Shown here: piece by piece, positions 1 to 11,313 of the stretch
Layout: every line of letters starts with the position of its first letter
Numbering within the stretch: the stretch's first letter is position 1
Origin: Ehretia macrophylla
Taxonomy: Eukaryota > Streptophyta > Magnoliopsida > Boraginales > Ehretiaceae
Assembly (NCBI GenBank): GCA_037974665.1
Contig: CM075773.1
Span: forward strand, 66,136,263-66,200,262
Direction of reading: 5' to 3'
DNA length: 64,000 bases
Position numbers and translations under genes: made by a program
Notes under the pieces: model-generated
What the model was told of the DNA's origin: nothing
Seen by the model: only the letters and a program-made list of their open reading frames with translations
Databases searched by the model: none

Positions 1-1185
1 TAACTGTGTAGTGAGGAAGTTCTTGAATGAAAGAAATTCCTGCTGTTCTGTTTGAATTTCTTGTTTCTGTTTCTGGTTGGTCTCGAGCCATGACTGAACT
101 TTTGGTGTTGAACACGAAGCATTGTTCATCTTCTTCCACCACATGACTGAGTGAGCTCTTCCGAAAGTCAGAATGTCTTGATGATTTCCGAAAGAAACAT
201 GTTTGTACGCGAATTCTGATCTGAAAATCCACGTGACAAAAAAGATCCTGTAGAACACAAAGAACGGGGGAAGATATGCTAACTGAGCTGGTGTCTTCCA
301 ATGCTCTGCGAAATACTGGAATCCTTGAAGAACTGGTTCTGGTAAAATGTCTGAAATTGGTCCAAAAGACGCCCACCATTGTATGAACCAATTTGGAACC
401 TCTAATGGGAATGTTTTGGTAAACAGAAAGAACCATGACATATCATGCTTGTCATTCTGGCGATTGAATGCTCTGAACCACGCTTGAATGTAGTCATAAT
501 AGTTGTAGTCCTTGAGAGGAATATCCTCTGCAATCTGTTTGGTTTTCTGCGGGGGTTGTCCCCATTGATCGAGAGTGATCACATTCTGGAGTTTTGCCTT
601 GACATGGCTGTACTGGCCTGGCTGTTTGTCTTTGTCATCTGGGACAAACTCTATGGATTCTGTTTTTATGAGAATTGTCTCATAATATTTCTGGTCTTTA
701 TATGTGTTTTCTGGGATGTAGTTTGAATGAGGGTGAAGGAACGCCCTTGCAAACTCATCTGGGGTAATGTTGGGGTTCTGTCTGAAATGAAAAGGTTCTG
801 TGACAAGAATCTGGTCAAACACATTCTTGTATATGTATGTGGGTGATGATAACTGAGGAGGAGGTTGTTTTGGTTCTGGGGTAACTGGTTTCTTCTTAGT
901 AACAAGGGGCTGAAACCTGTTACTGACTGTCGTCTGGGAAGACGATGTACCTGCAATACCTGCACGAACATCTGTTAACTGTTTTTGTGGGGTAACTGTC
1001 CCTAAAACTGTGAGGTTTCTACCTAGGTATGACTGGGTAGAAAATGGTGTATATGTGATCTGTTTGTCTTCAATCTTTACTGGAGTTGAAGATTGTGCTG
1101 GTGTTGTTACTGGGGTTTTTGTTTTCTGAGCATAAGATGTGAGATCTAATGCTTTAGCTTTTCCTTTATCTTTCCTAGGTGCCAT
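1..1185 (-). CDS. Viral ORF2 protein, copy A, cut by window edge
   Basis: The start codon is at 1185-1183 and the frame is open to base 1, about 395 codons. It matches the first 395 residues of the 442-residue ORF2 product of copies B and C. The function is unknown (see ORF2 of copy C). The C-terminal 47 codons lie outside the window, so whether this copy is intact cannot be said. The sequence before the ATG carries the same splice-acceptor-like motif seen in the other copies. Confidence 0.8.
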   Translation of the reverse strand, partial: MAPRKDKGKAKALDLTSYAQKTKTPVTTPAQSSTPVKIEDKQITYTPFSTQSYLGRNLTVLGTVTPQKQLTDVRAGIAGTSSSQTTVSNRFQPLVTKKKPVTPEPKQPPPQLSSPTYIYKNVFDQILVTEPFHFRQNPNITPDEFARAFLHPHSNYIPENTYKDQKYYETILIKTESIEFVPDDKDKQPGQYSHVKAKLQNVITLDQWGQPPQKTKQIAEDIPLKDYNYYDYIQAWFRAFNRQNDKHDMSWFFLFTKTFPLEVPNWFIQWWASFGPISDILPEPVLQGFQYFAEHWKTPAQLAYLPPFFVFYRIFFVTWIFRSEFAYKHVSFGNHQDILTFGRAHSVMWWKKMNNASCSTPKVQSWLETNQKQKQEIQTEQQEFLSFKNFLTTQL

Positions 1186-1419
1186 TGCTAAGTGCGAGGA
1201 GATGATAATGATCCTGCAAAATGGTTAGCAACAATAAATAGGAAAATTACGGAATTGAAACAATTATCAATTACGCTTCTGGATCTGAAATCTGTGTTTC
1301 AATCTACTTAATTGCGGTGGACTTGAAACAATCCATCTGAATCAATTAGTTTGATCCTTGGTGTCCGCTTCTGTGATCTGTAAAAGAAAAGAAAATGAAA
1401 AGGTATTCCCGAAGGAATC

Positions 1420-4400
1420 CTATGTGATAGGCACGTGGCCTGTCAGAAATTCTCTGGTCAGAAAATCAGGGATGGAGTTATCCTCTCCCTTGATGTACTG
1501 AATGTCAAAATCAAAAATTGACAGGATTGCCTGCCATCTGGCAAAAATCTGTTTAGATGCAATGTTCTTAACATCCTTAGTAAGCACATCTTTTGCTGAC
1601 TTGCAGTCAACACGTACTAAGAATTTCTGGTTCAACAAGTCATCTTGGAATTTTGATATGCATTTGACAATGGACAAAATTTCCTTTTTAACTGTTGAAT
1701 AGTTCTGTTGGGCTTTATCCCATGTTCCTGAATGGAAACGAACAATATGTTCTTTTCCTTCTAGAACCTGTAAGAGTATACCACCAAATCCTAATTCAGA
1801 AGCATCTGTCTGAACTATTTTTGGAGTATCTGGTTGACATAAAGTCAAGACTGGTAAAACTCTAACCTGACGCTTAATTTTCTTAACAGCGTTTGTGTGG
1901 ACCTCAGTCCAAGCTGGAGGGTTCTTTTTAAGACGTTCAAATAGAGGTTTACATAAATGTCTGATACCTGGGTAAAAATCTGCTACATAGTTTAAAGATC
2001 CTAAAAATCTTTGCAACTGTGTTTTCTCACGCAGAATGTCTGGGAATTTTTCTGCAAAATCAAGTGTTCTTTGGATAGGAGTAATTTTCCCGAAAGAAAT
2101 CATATTCCCAAGAAACCTAACTTTGGTCTGGAAAAGTCTAATCTTGGGTGCAGAAACCACAAGACCGTTTTCTTTAATAACTTTAAAGAAAACATGCAAA
2201 TGTTTCCAATGCTGATGAATGTCATTGCTGAAGACTAAAACATCATCAATGTAAACAATTGTAAAATCTGTAAACTGATTAAAAATCTGATTCATGATAT
2301 TCTGGAATTCTGAAGGTGCATTTTTGAGCCCAAAAGGCATAACATTCCACTCATATTGTCCAAATGGAACGGTGAATGCAGTTTTGTACCTTTCTGATTC
2401 TGTTACTTGGATTTGCCAAAATCCTGATTTCATGTCAAATTTACTGAAGACATGGGCCTGATTTAATCTCTTAAGGAGATCATTTTTGTTGGGTAATGGA
2501 TATCTGATCCATTGCAAGACCTTGTTTAAGGGCTTGTAATTGATGACTAAACGAGGGACTCCTCGTTCCTGTTCTGCATGTTTATTAACATAAAAGGCCG
2601 CACAAGACCATGGGCTTTTGCTAGGTCTGATTAGCTTCTTATCTAATAAACTCTGGATCTCTTTTTTACAAAGAGTGAGATATTCCTGATTCATCTGGAT
2701 GGGCCGAGCCCTGGTAGGAATATTCCGTTCTGAAAAGTCTTTCTCATATGGGAGAGAGACAGAATGTTTCTTACGAACCCAAAAGGCCGTAGGAAGATCT
2801 GAACAAACTTCTTTTTCAAGTTTGGTCTGGAATTCATTGATGATTTTTTGCTGTTTAGCAATCTATTCATCAATTCTGATTGATTTGATGTCTTGTTTAA
2901 GAAAGCTGATCTGGTTTTCTTTCTGTTGGATTGAGTTAATATCTCTTCGCTGCGAAGGGAAATAAAACTCAAAAAGGATAGGTTTACCTAACACTTTGGT
3001 AGATACACCTTGTTCTGTAACAGTCATGGGAAATAACTGTTGGAGGAAAGGATTCCCGAGAATGACTTGGGAATTTAACTGTTTTATCAGCACAAAGCTG
3101 GTAGGAAAACAAATACCTTGATTGCAAACATGTGCATTAGGTAATTTGTACTGGATATGAAGTCTGGTAGAGTCAGCTGTAGAAAGCTTTTCTCTAGTTT
3201 TCTCAAAAAATCTGGAAGGAATTAATCCTTCTTGGATGCAGTTCATATCTGCTCCTGAGTCTAATAAGGCAATGGTTTCAAACTTGAAATCATTAACCTT
3301 GATGGTTAACTGAACATACCATTTCTGGTAAGTGATTCTGTTTAGAAGATTGAGATAATCCTCTGTTGGTTTGGAGGAACTTTCACCTTCTTTAAGTTTG
3401 CCTAAAGCAATCTGGGTCTGTTTATCAAGTTCATCATTCTGTGAAAGATGTTCTTGACGTTCTAATGATTCTATTTGTAAGAGTTGGACATCCTGTTGGA
3501 GATGTTCATGATCTGTTCTGAGATCACTTATCTCATGCCTGTACTCTTGTCTGAGTTGCTGAATTTCTGATTTTAACAGTTTAATCTCATGCTGGAGATC
3601 AGAAATACCTATTGGTTGGGTCTTTCTTTTCTGGAAGTAACTGAGTACATCAGAATAATTGGTATTCTTGATGTTATTCTGGATAGGAATGGATTGAGGT
3701 TTTTCTTCCTCGTTCTGATCCATAATGTCTTTAAGCCTGAGAAGATAAGCTTGCTTTTCTTCTGGGTTATTAATCTTACAGATCATATCGATCAAAAGAC
3801 TATGAGAATCAGTAAGGACATTTAATCCTTTCTGACAGAAACATGCTCCTTTGCTGGGGCACGCACATTCCTGGAAAGAGTTGGAAGAACTACTGGAATA
3901 GTAGTTGTCTGTTCCAATCTGATTAATGTTTTCTTCATCAGAGTAGTCTGTAGAAGAACTGGATGATGATTCGAGATCATCTATAGATTGGATAATTTTG
4001 CTCTTTGTAGCTTCATCTAATTCCAAGGATTGGATTAGTGATCTGATTCTACAATCTTTTGCAAAATGTCCTGATTTACCACATTTGAAACATCCTGTGG
4101 ATTTCTGTTCTTTTTTAATATCTTTTTGTTGATGCTTCCAATTTCTTCGTGGAAACCTCTGGTAATGTTTCTTTTTATGGGAGGTGTATGGTTTGTTGCC
4201 ATACTTCTGGTTGTACTTCTGTCCTATGGACTTGAAGTGACTTTTATATTTCCCGGAGGAAATTCTGGATTTATGTGTTTTCTGAGTATGGGGTGGTTTA
4301 ATTCTTTCCATACCATACTGTTCACACCAATTTCCTAATTCTTTTCTATTAGACTGTTTCTTTAACTGAGCTTTGAGACGAAGGTCAGTGCAAAGCTTTA

Positions 4401-5313
4401 AAGCTGTCTTATTAATATGGGAAATGATGTCACCATATGTCATAAGATCGTAGTCTAGACTGGGATATTCTGATGAGAGTGAATCTCGAACTTGCTGGGC
4501 AAACAATTTTGGAAGTCCACAAATGAACTTTTCTTTCCAATAACTGGCATTGTTGTCAGATCTTTGGTAAAGTTTACTGAGGAAGACATCCTTATACCAT
4601 CGGAAGTCTTGGAGTGTTCTACATCTGAGATTCTGAAGTATTTCAGATGTTCTTTCTTGATAAACTGTGGGATCACCTATGAAATGGTAGGTGATATCGA
4701 AAACAAGTGCAGAAAGAGCACATGACTCTGTCTGACCATTCTGGTTGAGAACAGGTTCTCCATTCTCATTGGTTTTCACCATGTTGAGTATGCCTTCTTT
4801 GGTAGCTTCACTGAGGTGGTCATCCCACCATCCTTTAAGTTGTCCATTGAAGCCAAGAATGATATTTCTGGTTGCTGCTCTCTCAGTAACAGCTTGTTTG
4901 TAAATGTTACCAATGATGATCATCTGTTTAGTAACATTTAGAATCTGATATTCTGACATCCCATCTATGTTCCATTCATAGATCTGAGATCCTGAGAAAG
5001 ATCTTTGGGTATGTGATTCTTCTATTTGAAGATCTGGAGGTGAAGGTCTGGGATAGAAATTCTTTGTATCTGGAAAAGAAATTCTATTGATATGGATAAC
5101 ATTATCTCTCCCGGAATTCTGTGAAGATGAGGAATCGCGATCAGAATTACTGTCTGACTGTTTCAACGTCTGAAGAGCCAATTGGCTGGATGAAGGTTCT
5201 GATTTCTTGGATCTGGAAATCAGTTCCTGGAGAAGCTTGGTATTCTTCTCTTCTGTAGATTCCAATTTTGGAATATATTTTGATATCTTAAAAGGTAAAA
5301 CCTTGATTGGAGA
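1420..5313 (-). pseudogene. ORF1 polyprotein remnant, copy A (coat, protease, RT, RNase H)
   Basis: This corresponds to residues from about 554 to the end of the copy C polyprotein. The CCHC finger, the DSGAD protease motif, the YIDD reverse transcriptase motif and the RNase H region are all recognisable. It is broken in two ways. The movement-protein half and the start codon are gone: the frame simply emerges from leader sequence, and the apparent start at 5265 is a TTG. An in-frame TAG at 2865-2863, just after the protease, stands where the other copies have CAG. The frame is open again downstream to the normal stop at 1420. The Asp of DSGAD is preceded by Leu, as in B and D. Confidence 0.9.
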
Positions 5314-5652
5314 GATAAATAATTAAAGTGCAAATAAGATGGATTCAAAAGAGATGTAGGTCTGAATCTCTTACTTGTTATTAAATGTGAAAGGTAGTAG
5401 GGCTACACTGTTGGTTGTACAGGAGTACAATGTACAAAGAGTGATACCGAATTAAATTGAAAAATTAGAAAGGAAAAAATTCGTCTAATTCCTTTCTAAT
5501 GATTTCAAGATTGTAAAATCATCAATGTAGATTCCGTTTTAATTATTTATCTGTCTATCGCGGCAAAGGTAAGTTGTCGATACAGGTAAGTTGGACAAAA
5601 CTAATAACCTAGTTAATCTGGCTCTGATACCAGTTCTAAGGTTAAACCAGAA
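5314..5652. other. Scrambled leader segment at the A/B head-to-head junction
   Basis: Read from 5632 down on the minus strand, the order is primer-binding site (5632-5615), post-primer leader (to about 5560), about 87 bp of patchwork, then the leader that normally lies before the primer site, then ORF1 middle at 5313. In an intact genome the primer site follows that leader, so the pieces are out of order. The patchwork holds a plus-oriented leader piece (about 5535-5560), a perfect 12-bp inverted repeat (ATTAGAAAGGAA / TTCCTTTCTAAT), and short strings resembling ORF1 coding sequence. The plus-strand copy B begins at a shared ACCAG (5629-5633). Confidence 0.8.
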
Positions 5653-8600
5653 TCTCCAATCAAGGTTTTACCTTTTAAGATATCAAAATATATTCCAAAA
5701 TTGGAATCTACAGAAGAGAAGAATACCAAGCTTCTCCAGGAACTGATTTCCAGATCCAAGAAATCAGAACCTTCATCCAGCCAATTGGCTCTTCAGACGT
5801 TGAAACAGTCAGACAGTAATTCTGATCGCGATTCCTCATCTTCACAGAATTCCGGGAGAGATAAAGTTATCCATATCAATAGAATTTCTTTTCCAGATAC
5901 AAAGAATTTCTATCCCAGACCTTCACCTCCAGATCTTCAAATAGAAGAATCACATACCCAAAGATCTTTCTCAGGATCTCAGATCTATGAATGGAACATA
6001 GATGGGATGTCAGAATATCAGATTCTAAATGTTACTAAACAGATGATCATCATTGGTAACATTTACAAACAAGCTGTTACTGAGAGAGCAGCAACCAGAA
6101 ATATCATTCTTGGCTTCAATGGACAACTTAAAGGATGGTGGGATGACCACCTCAGTGAAGCTACCAAAGAAGGCATACTCAACATGGTGAAAACCAATGA
6201 GAATGGAGAACCTGTTCTCAACCAGAATGGTCAGACAGAGTCATGTGCTCTTTCTGCACTTGTTTTCGATATCACCTACCATTTCATAGGTGATCCCACA
6301 GTTTATCAAGAAAGAACATCTGAAATACTTCAGAATCTCAGATGTAGAACACTCCAAGACTTCCGATGGTATAAGGATGTCTTCCTCAGTAAACTTTACC
6401 AAAGATCTGACAACAATGCCAGTTATTGGAAAGAAAAGTTCATTTGTGGACTTCCAAAATTGTTTGCCCAGCAAGTTCGAGATTCACTCTCATCAGAATA
6501 TCCCAGTCTAGACTACGATCTTATGACATATGGTGACATCATTTCCCATATTAATAAGACAGCTTTAAAGCTTTGCACTGACCTTCGTCTCAAAGCTCAG
6601 TTAAAGAAACAGTCTAATAGAAAAGAATTAGGAAATTGGTGTGAACAGTATGGTATGGAAAGAATTAAACCACCCCATACTCAGAAAACACATAAATCCA
6701 GAATTTCCTCCGGGAAATATAAAAGTCACTTCAAGTCCATAGGACAGAAGTACAACCAGAAGTATGGCAACAAACCATACACCTCCCATAAAAAGAAACA
6801 TTACCAGAGGTTTCCACGAAGAAATTGGAAGCATCAACAAAAAGATATTAAAAAAGAACAGAAATCCACAGGATGTTTCAAATGTGGTAAATCAGGACAT
6901 TTTGCAAAAGATTGTAGAATCAGATCACTAATTCAATCCTTGGAATTAGATGAAGCTACAAAGAGCAAAATTATCCAATCTATAGATGATCTCGAATCAT
7001 CATCCAGTTCTTCTACAGACTACTCTGATGAAGAAAACATTAATCAGATTGGAACAGACAACTACTATTCCAGTAGTTCTTCCAACTCTTTCCAGGAATG
7101 TGCGTGCCCCAGCAAAGGAGCATGTTTCTGTCAGAAAGGATTAAATGTCCTTACTGATTCTCATAGTCTTTTGATCGATATGATCTGTAAGATTAATAAC
7201 CCAGAAGAAAAGCAAGCTTATCTTCTCAGGCTTAAAGACATTATGGATCAGAACGAGGAAGAAAAACCTCAATCCATTCCTATCCAGAATAACATCAAGA
7301 ATACCAATTATTCTGATGTACTCAGTTACTTCCAGAAAAGAAAGACCCAACCAATAGGTATTTCTGATCTCCAGCATGAGATTAAACTGTTAAAATCAGA
7401 AATTCAGCAACTCAGACAAGAGTACAGGCATGAGATAAGTGATCTCAGAACAGATCATGAACATCTCCAACAGGATGTCCAACTCTTACAAATAGAATCA
7501 TTAGAACGTCAAGAACATCTTTCACAGAATGATGAACTTGATAAACAGACCCAGATTGCTTTAGGCAAACTTAAAGAAGGTGAAAGTTCCTCCAAACCAA
7601 CAGAGGATTATCTCAATCTTCTAAACAGAATCACTTACCAGAAATGGTATGTTCAGTTAACCATCAAGGTTAATGATTTCAAGATTGAAACCATTGCCTT
7701 ATTAGACTCAGGAGCAGATATGAACTGCATCCAAGAAGGATTAATTCCTTCCAGATTTTTTGAGAAAACTAGAGAGAAGCTTTCTACAGCTGACTCTACC
7801 AGACTTCATATCCAGTACAAATTACCTAATGCACATGTTTGCAATCAAGGTATTTGTTTTCCTACCAGCTTTGTGCTGATAAAACAGTTAAATTCCCAAG
7901 TCATTCTCGGGAATCCTTTCCTCCAACAGTTATTTCCCATGACTGTTACAGAACAAGGTGTATCTACCAAAGTGTTAGGTAAACCTATCCTTTTTGAGTT
8001 TTATTTCCCTTCGCAGCGAAGAGATATTAACTCAATCCAACAGAAAGAAAACCAGATCAGCTTTCTTAAACAAGACATCAAATCAATCAGAATTGATGAA
8101 CAGATTGCTAAACAGCAAAAAATCATCAATGAATTCCAGACCAAACTTGAAAAAGAAGTTTGTTCTGATCTTCCTACGGCCTTTTGGGTTCGTAAGAAAC
8201 ATTCTGTCTCTCTCCCATATGAGAAAGACTTTTCAGAACGGAATATTCCTACCAGGGCTCGGCCCATCCAGATGAATCAGGAATATCTCACTCTTTGTAA
8301 AAAAGAGATCCAGAGTTTATTAGATAAGAAGCTAATCAGACCTAGCAAAAGCCCATGGTCTTGTGCGGCCTTTTATGTTAATAAACATGCAGAACAGGAA
8401 CGAGGAGTCCCTCGTTTAGTCATCAATTACAAGCCCTTAAACAAGGTCTTGCAATGGATCAGATATCCATTACCCAACAAAAATGATCTCCTTAAGAGAT
8501 TAAATCAGGCCCATGTCTTCAGTAAATTTGACATGAAATCAGGATTTTGGCAAATCCAAGTAACAGAATCAGAAAGGTACAAAACTGCATTCACCGTTCC

Positions 8601-9546
8601 ATTTGGACAATATGAGTGGAATGTTATGCCTTTTGGGCTCAAAAATGCACCTTCAGAATTCCAGAATATCATGAATCAGATTTTTAATCAGTATACAGAT
8701 TTTACAATTGTTTACATTGATGATGTTTTAGTCTTCAGCAATGACATTCATCAGCATTGGAAACATTTGCATGTTTTCTTTAAAGTTATTAAAGAAAACG
8801 GTCTTGTGGTTTCTGCACTCAAGATTAGACTTTTCCAGACCAAAGTTAGGTTTCTTGGGAATATGATTTCTTTCGGGAAAATTACTCCTATCCAAAGAAC
8901 ACTTGATTTTGCAGAAAAATTCCCAGACATTCTGCGTGAGAAAACACAGTTGCAAAGATTTTTAGGATCTTTAAACTATGTAGCAGATTTTTACCCAGGT
9001 ATCAGACATTTATGTAAACCTCTATTTGAACGTCTTAAAAAGAACCCTCCAGCTTGGACTGAGGTCCACACAAACGCTGTTAAGGAAATTAAGCGTCAGG
9101 TTAGAGTTTTACCAGTCTTGACTTTATGTCAACCAGATACTCCAAAAATAGTTCAGACAGATGCTTCTGAATTAGGATTTGGTGGTATACTCTTACAGGT
9201 TCTAGAAGGAAAAGAACATATTGTTCATTTCCATTCAGGAACATGGGATAAAGCCCAACAGAACTATTCAACAGTTAAAAAGGAAATTTTGTCCATTGTC
9301 AAATGCATATCAAAATTCCAAGATGACTTGTTGAACCAGAAGTTCTTAGTACGTGTTGACTGCAAGTCAGTAAAAGATGTGCTTACTAAGGATGTTAAGA
9401 ACATTGCATCTAAACAGATTTTTGCCAGATGGCAGGCAATCCTGTCAATTTTTGATTTTGACATTCAGTACATCAAGGGAGAGGATAACTCCATCCCTGA
9501 TTTTCTAACCAGAGAGTTTCTGACAGGCCACGTGCCTATCACTTAG
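5633..9546 (+). pseudogene. ORF1 polyprotein, copy B, 5' truncated but otherwise open
   Basis: The frame is open from the junction to the TAG ending at 9546, with 1281 codons after the TTG at 5701. It contains the coat-protein core, a CCHC zinc knuckle, an acidic/serine-rich stretch, a coiled coil, the DSGAD protease, the RT with YIDD, and RNase H. It has no movement protein and no ATG near its beginning; the first in-frame Met lies about 100 codons in, near 6007. Small differences from C include Leu for Pro before KIRLF in RT and Ile for Phe before the protease motif. The truncation makes it a pseudogene although no stop interrupts it. Confidence 0.88.
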
Positions 9547-9776
9547 GATTCCTACGGGAATACCTTTCATTTTGTTTTTTACAGATCACAGAAGCGGACA
9601 CCAAGGATCAAACTAATTGATTCAGATGGATTGTTTCAAGTCCACCGCAATTAAGTAGATTGAAACACAGATTTCAGATCCAGAAGCGTAATTGATAATT
9701 GTTTCAATTCCGTAATTTTCCTATTTATTGTTGCTAACCATTTTGCAGGATCATTATCATCTCCTCGCACTTAGCA
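9547..9776 (+). promoter_or_regulatory. ORF1-ORF2 spacer with two candidate 3' splice sites (copy B)
   Basis: A pyrimidine tract ending in TTTTTTACAG lies at about 9570-9584, and a second acceptor-like string CTAACCATTTTGCAGG at 9734-9749, 28 bases before the ORF2 ATG at 9777. Copy E, which is diverged, keeps both features: a T-rich tract ending GCAG, and TACTAACCATTGGCAG before its ORF2. A short ATG frame near 9622 lies between the two sites. Spliced expression of downstream genes is known in other Caulimoviridae, so ORF2 may be made from a spliced RNA. In the second site the distance from CTAAC to AG is short, about 12 bases. Confidence 0.45.
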
Positions 9777-11105
9777 ATGGCACCTAGGAAAGATAAAGGA
9801 AAAGCTAAAGCATTAGATCTCACATCTTATGCTCAGAAAACAAAAACCCCAGTAACAACACCAGCACAATCTTCAACTCCAGTAAAGATTGAAGACAAAC
9901 AGATCACATATACACCATTTTCTACCCAGTCATACCTAGGTAGAAACCTCACAGTTTTAGGGACAGTTACCCCACAAAAACAGTTAACAGATGTTCGTGC
10001 AGGTATTGCAGGTACATCGTCTTCCCAGACGACAGTCAGTAACAGGTTTCAGCCCCTTGTTACTAAGAAGAAACCAGTTACCCCAGAACCAAAACAACCT
10101 CCTCCTCAGTTATCATCACCCACATACATATACAAGAATGTGTTTGACCAGATTCTTGTCACAGAACCTTTTCATTTCAGACAGAACCCCAACATTACCC
10201 CAGATGAGTTTGCAAGGGCGTTCCTTCACCCTCATTCAAACTACATCCCAGAAAACACATATAAAGACCAGAAATATTATGAGACAATTCTCATAAAAAC
10301 AGAATCCATAGAGTTTGTCCCAGATGACAAAGACAAACAGCCAGGCCAGTACAGCCATGTCAAGGCAAAACTCCAGAATGTGATCACTCTCGATCAATGG
10401 GGACAACCCCCGCAGAAAACCAAACAGATTGCAGAGGATATTCCTCTCAAGGACTACAACTATTATGACTACATTCAAGCGTGGTTCAGAGCATTCAATC
10501 GCCAGAATGACAAGCATGATATGTCATGGTTCTTTCTGTTTACCAAAACATTCCCATTAGAGGTTCCAAATTGGTTCATACAATGGTGGGCGTCTTTTGG
10601 ACCAATTTCAGACATTTTACCAGAACCAGTTCTTCAAGGATTCCAGTATTTCGCAGAGCATTGGAAGACACCAGCTCAGTTAGCATATCTTCCCCCGTTC
10701 TTTGTGTTCTACAGGATCTTTTTTGTCACGTGGATTTTCAGATCAGAATTCGCGTACAAACATGTTTCTTTCGGAAATCATCAAGACATTCTGACTTTCG
10801 GAAGAGCTCACTCAGTCATGTGGTGGAAGAAGATGAACAATGCTTCGTGTTCAACACCAAAAGTTCAGTCATGGCTCGAGACCAACCAGAAACAGAAACA
10901 AGAAATTCAAACAGAACAGCAGGAATTTCTTTCATTCAAGAACTTCCTCACTACACAGTTAGCAGCGGCCACCAGTTTTGACGAAGTCAAGGCCATCATG
11001 CTACAATTAGAAGAGCTTGAGAATGCTTTAGATCAAGCATCTATCTCAACAGATCATGCCAATGACAACGAAGATGACTGTTATGGCATTTATTCTCCAC
11101 CATGA
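9777..11105 (+). CDS. Viral ORF2 protein of unknown function, copy B
   Basis: This is an intact 442-codon frame with a good plant start context (AGCAATGGC). It differs from copy C by three residues (Ile/Thr near 80, Ala/Val near 147, Leu/Ser near 424). The protein has a basic Lys-rich start, a Pro/Thr/Gln-rich first third, a tryptophan- and aromatic-rich middle (about 240-350) and a charged Gln/Glu-rich C-terminal part likely to form a coiled coil. Florendoviruses are known to have a second ORF of undetermined function at this place. The stop codon lies inside the first unit of a tandem repeat. Confidence 0.85.
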   Translation: MAPRKDKGKAKALDLTSYAQKTKTPVTTPAQSSTPVKIEDKQITYTPFSTQSYLGRNLTVLGTVTPQKQLTDVRAGIAGTSSSQTTVSNRFQPLVTKKKPVTPEPKQPPPQLSSPTYIYKNVFDQILVTEPFHFRQNPNITPDEFARAFLHPHSNYIPENTYKDQKYYETILIKTESIEFVPDDKDKQPGQYSHVKAKLQNVITLDQWGQPPQKTKQIAEDIPLKDYNYYDYIQAWFRAFNRQNDKHDMSWFFLFTKTFPLEVPNWFIQWWASFGPISDILPEPVLQGFQYFAEHWKTPAQLAYLPPFFVFYRIFFVTWIFRSEFAYKHVSFGNHQDILTFGRAHSVMWWKKMNNASCSTPKVQSWLETNQKQKQEIQTEQQEFLSFKNFLTTQLAAATSFDEVKAIMLQLEELENALDQASISTDHANDNEDDCYGIYSPP

Positions 11106-11313
11106 GGATAAACTGGAACATTCTCCACCATGAGGATAAACTGGAACATTCTCCACCATGAGGATAAACTGGAACATACTCCTCTATGAGTATAAACTGG
11201 ATGTATACTCCTCTACGAGTATAAACTGGATGTATACTCCCCTATGAGTATAAACTGGAAACAGACAATAGTTTAGAAAACAGTTGTAATACTCCTCTAT
11301 GAGTATAAACTAG
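11092..11313 (+). repeat. 28/29-bp tandem repeat after ORF2, copy B
   Basis: There are three units of one type (core CCACCATGAGGATAAACTGG, period 28), three of a second type (core CTCTATGAGTATAAACTGG, period 28-29) and one outlying unit near 11289. In the second type, ATACTC and GAGTAT are complementary, so each unit can form a small hairpin. The ORF2 stop (TGA in CCATGAGG) is in unit 1. Copies C and D have one unit of the first type, so B carries two extra units. Confidence 0.9.

Larger units (their letters stand above)
1..5632 (-). mobile_element. Endogenous pararetrovirus copy A (Florendovirus-like), 5' truncated
   Basis: This copy reads on the minus strand: ORF2 (1-1185), a short intergenic stretch (1186-1419), the 3' two thirds of ORF1 (1420-5313), then leader sequence in rearranged order (5314-5632). 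It runs off the left edge inside ORF2. It lacks the movement-protein part of ORF1 and any TATA-like promoter. In the encoded protein I count about eight residue differences from copy B over some 1,280, so A and B separated recently. The leader joins directly to the middle of ORF1 at about 5313, which is a large internal deletion compared with copy C. Confidence 0.9.
1..10961. repeat. Large inverted repeat formed by copies A and B
   Basis: The left arm (1-5313, minus-oriented virus) is the reverse complement of the right arm (5653-10961). Paired positions add up to 10966 near the centre (5265 with 5701) and 10962 at the outer end (1 with 10961), so only about 4 bp of net indel separates the arms. 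The 339-bp centre (5314-5652) is rearranged leader. The left arm may extend beyond the window. A transcript across the centre could fold into a multi-kilobase hairpin. Confidence 0.93.

Noticed and set aside
10526..10981. 151-codon frame inside ORF2, repeated in C and D
   Set aside because: It is a shadow in another frame of a well-supported gene, and its repetition only reflects the identity of the copies.
11092..11313. Tandem repeat as a CRISPR array
   Set aside because: Units are contiguous without unique spacers, in a plant viral insert.
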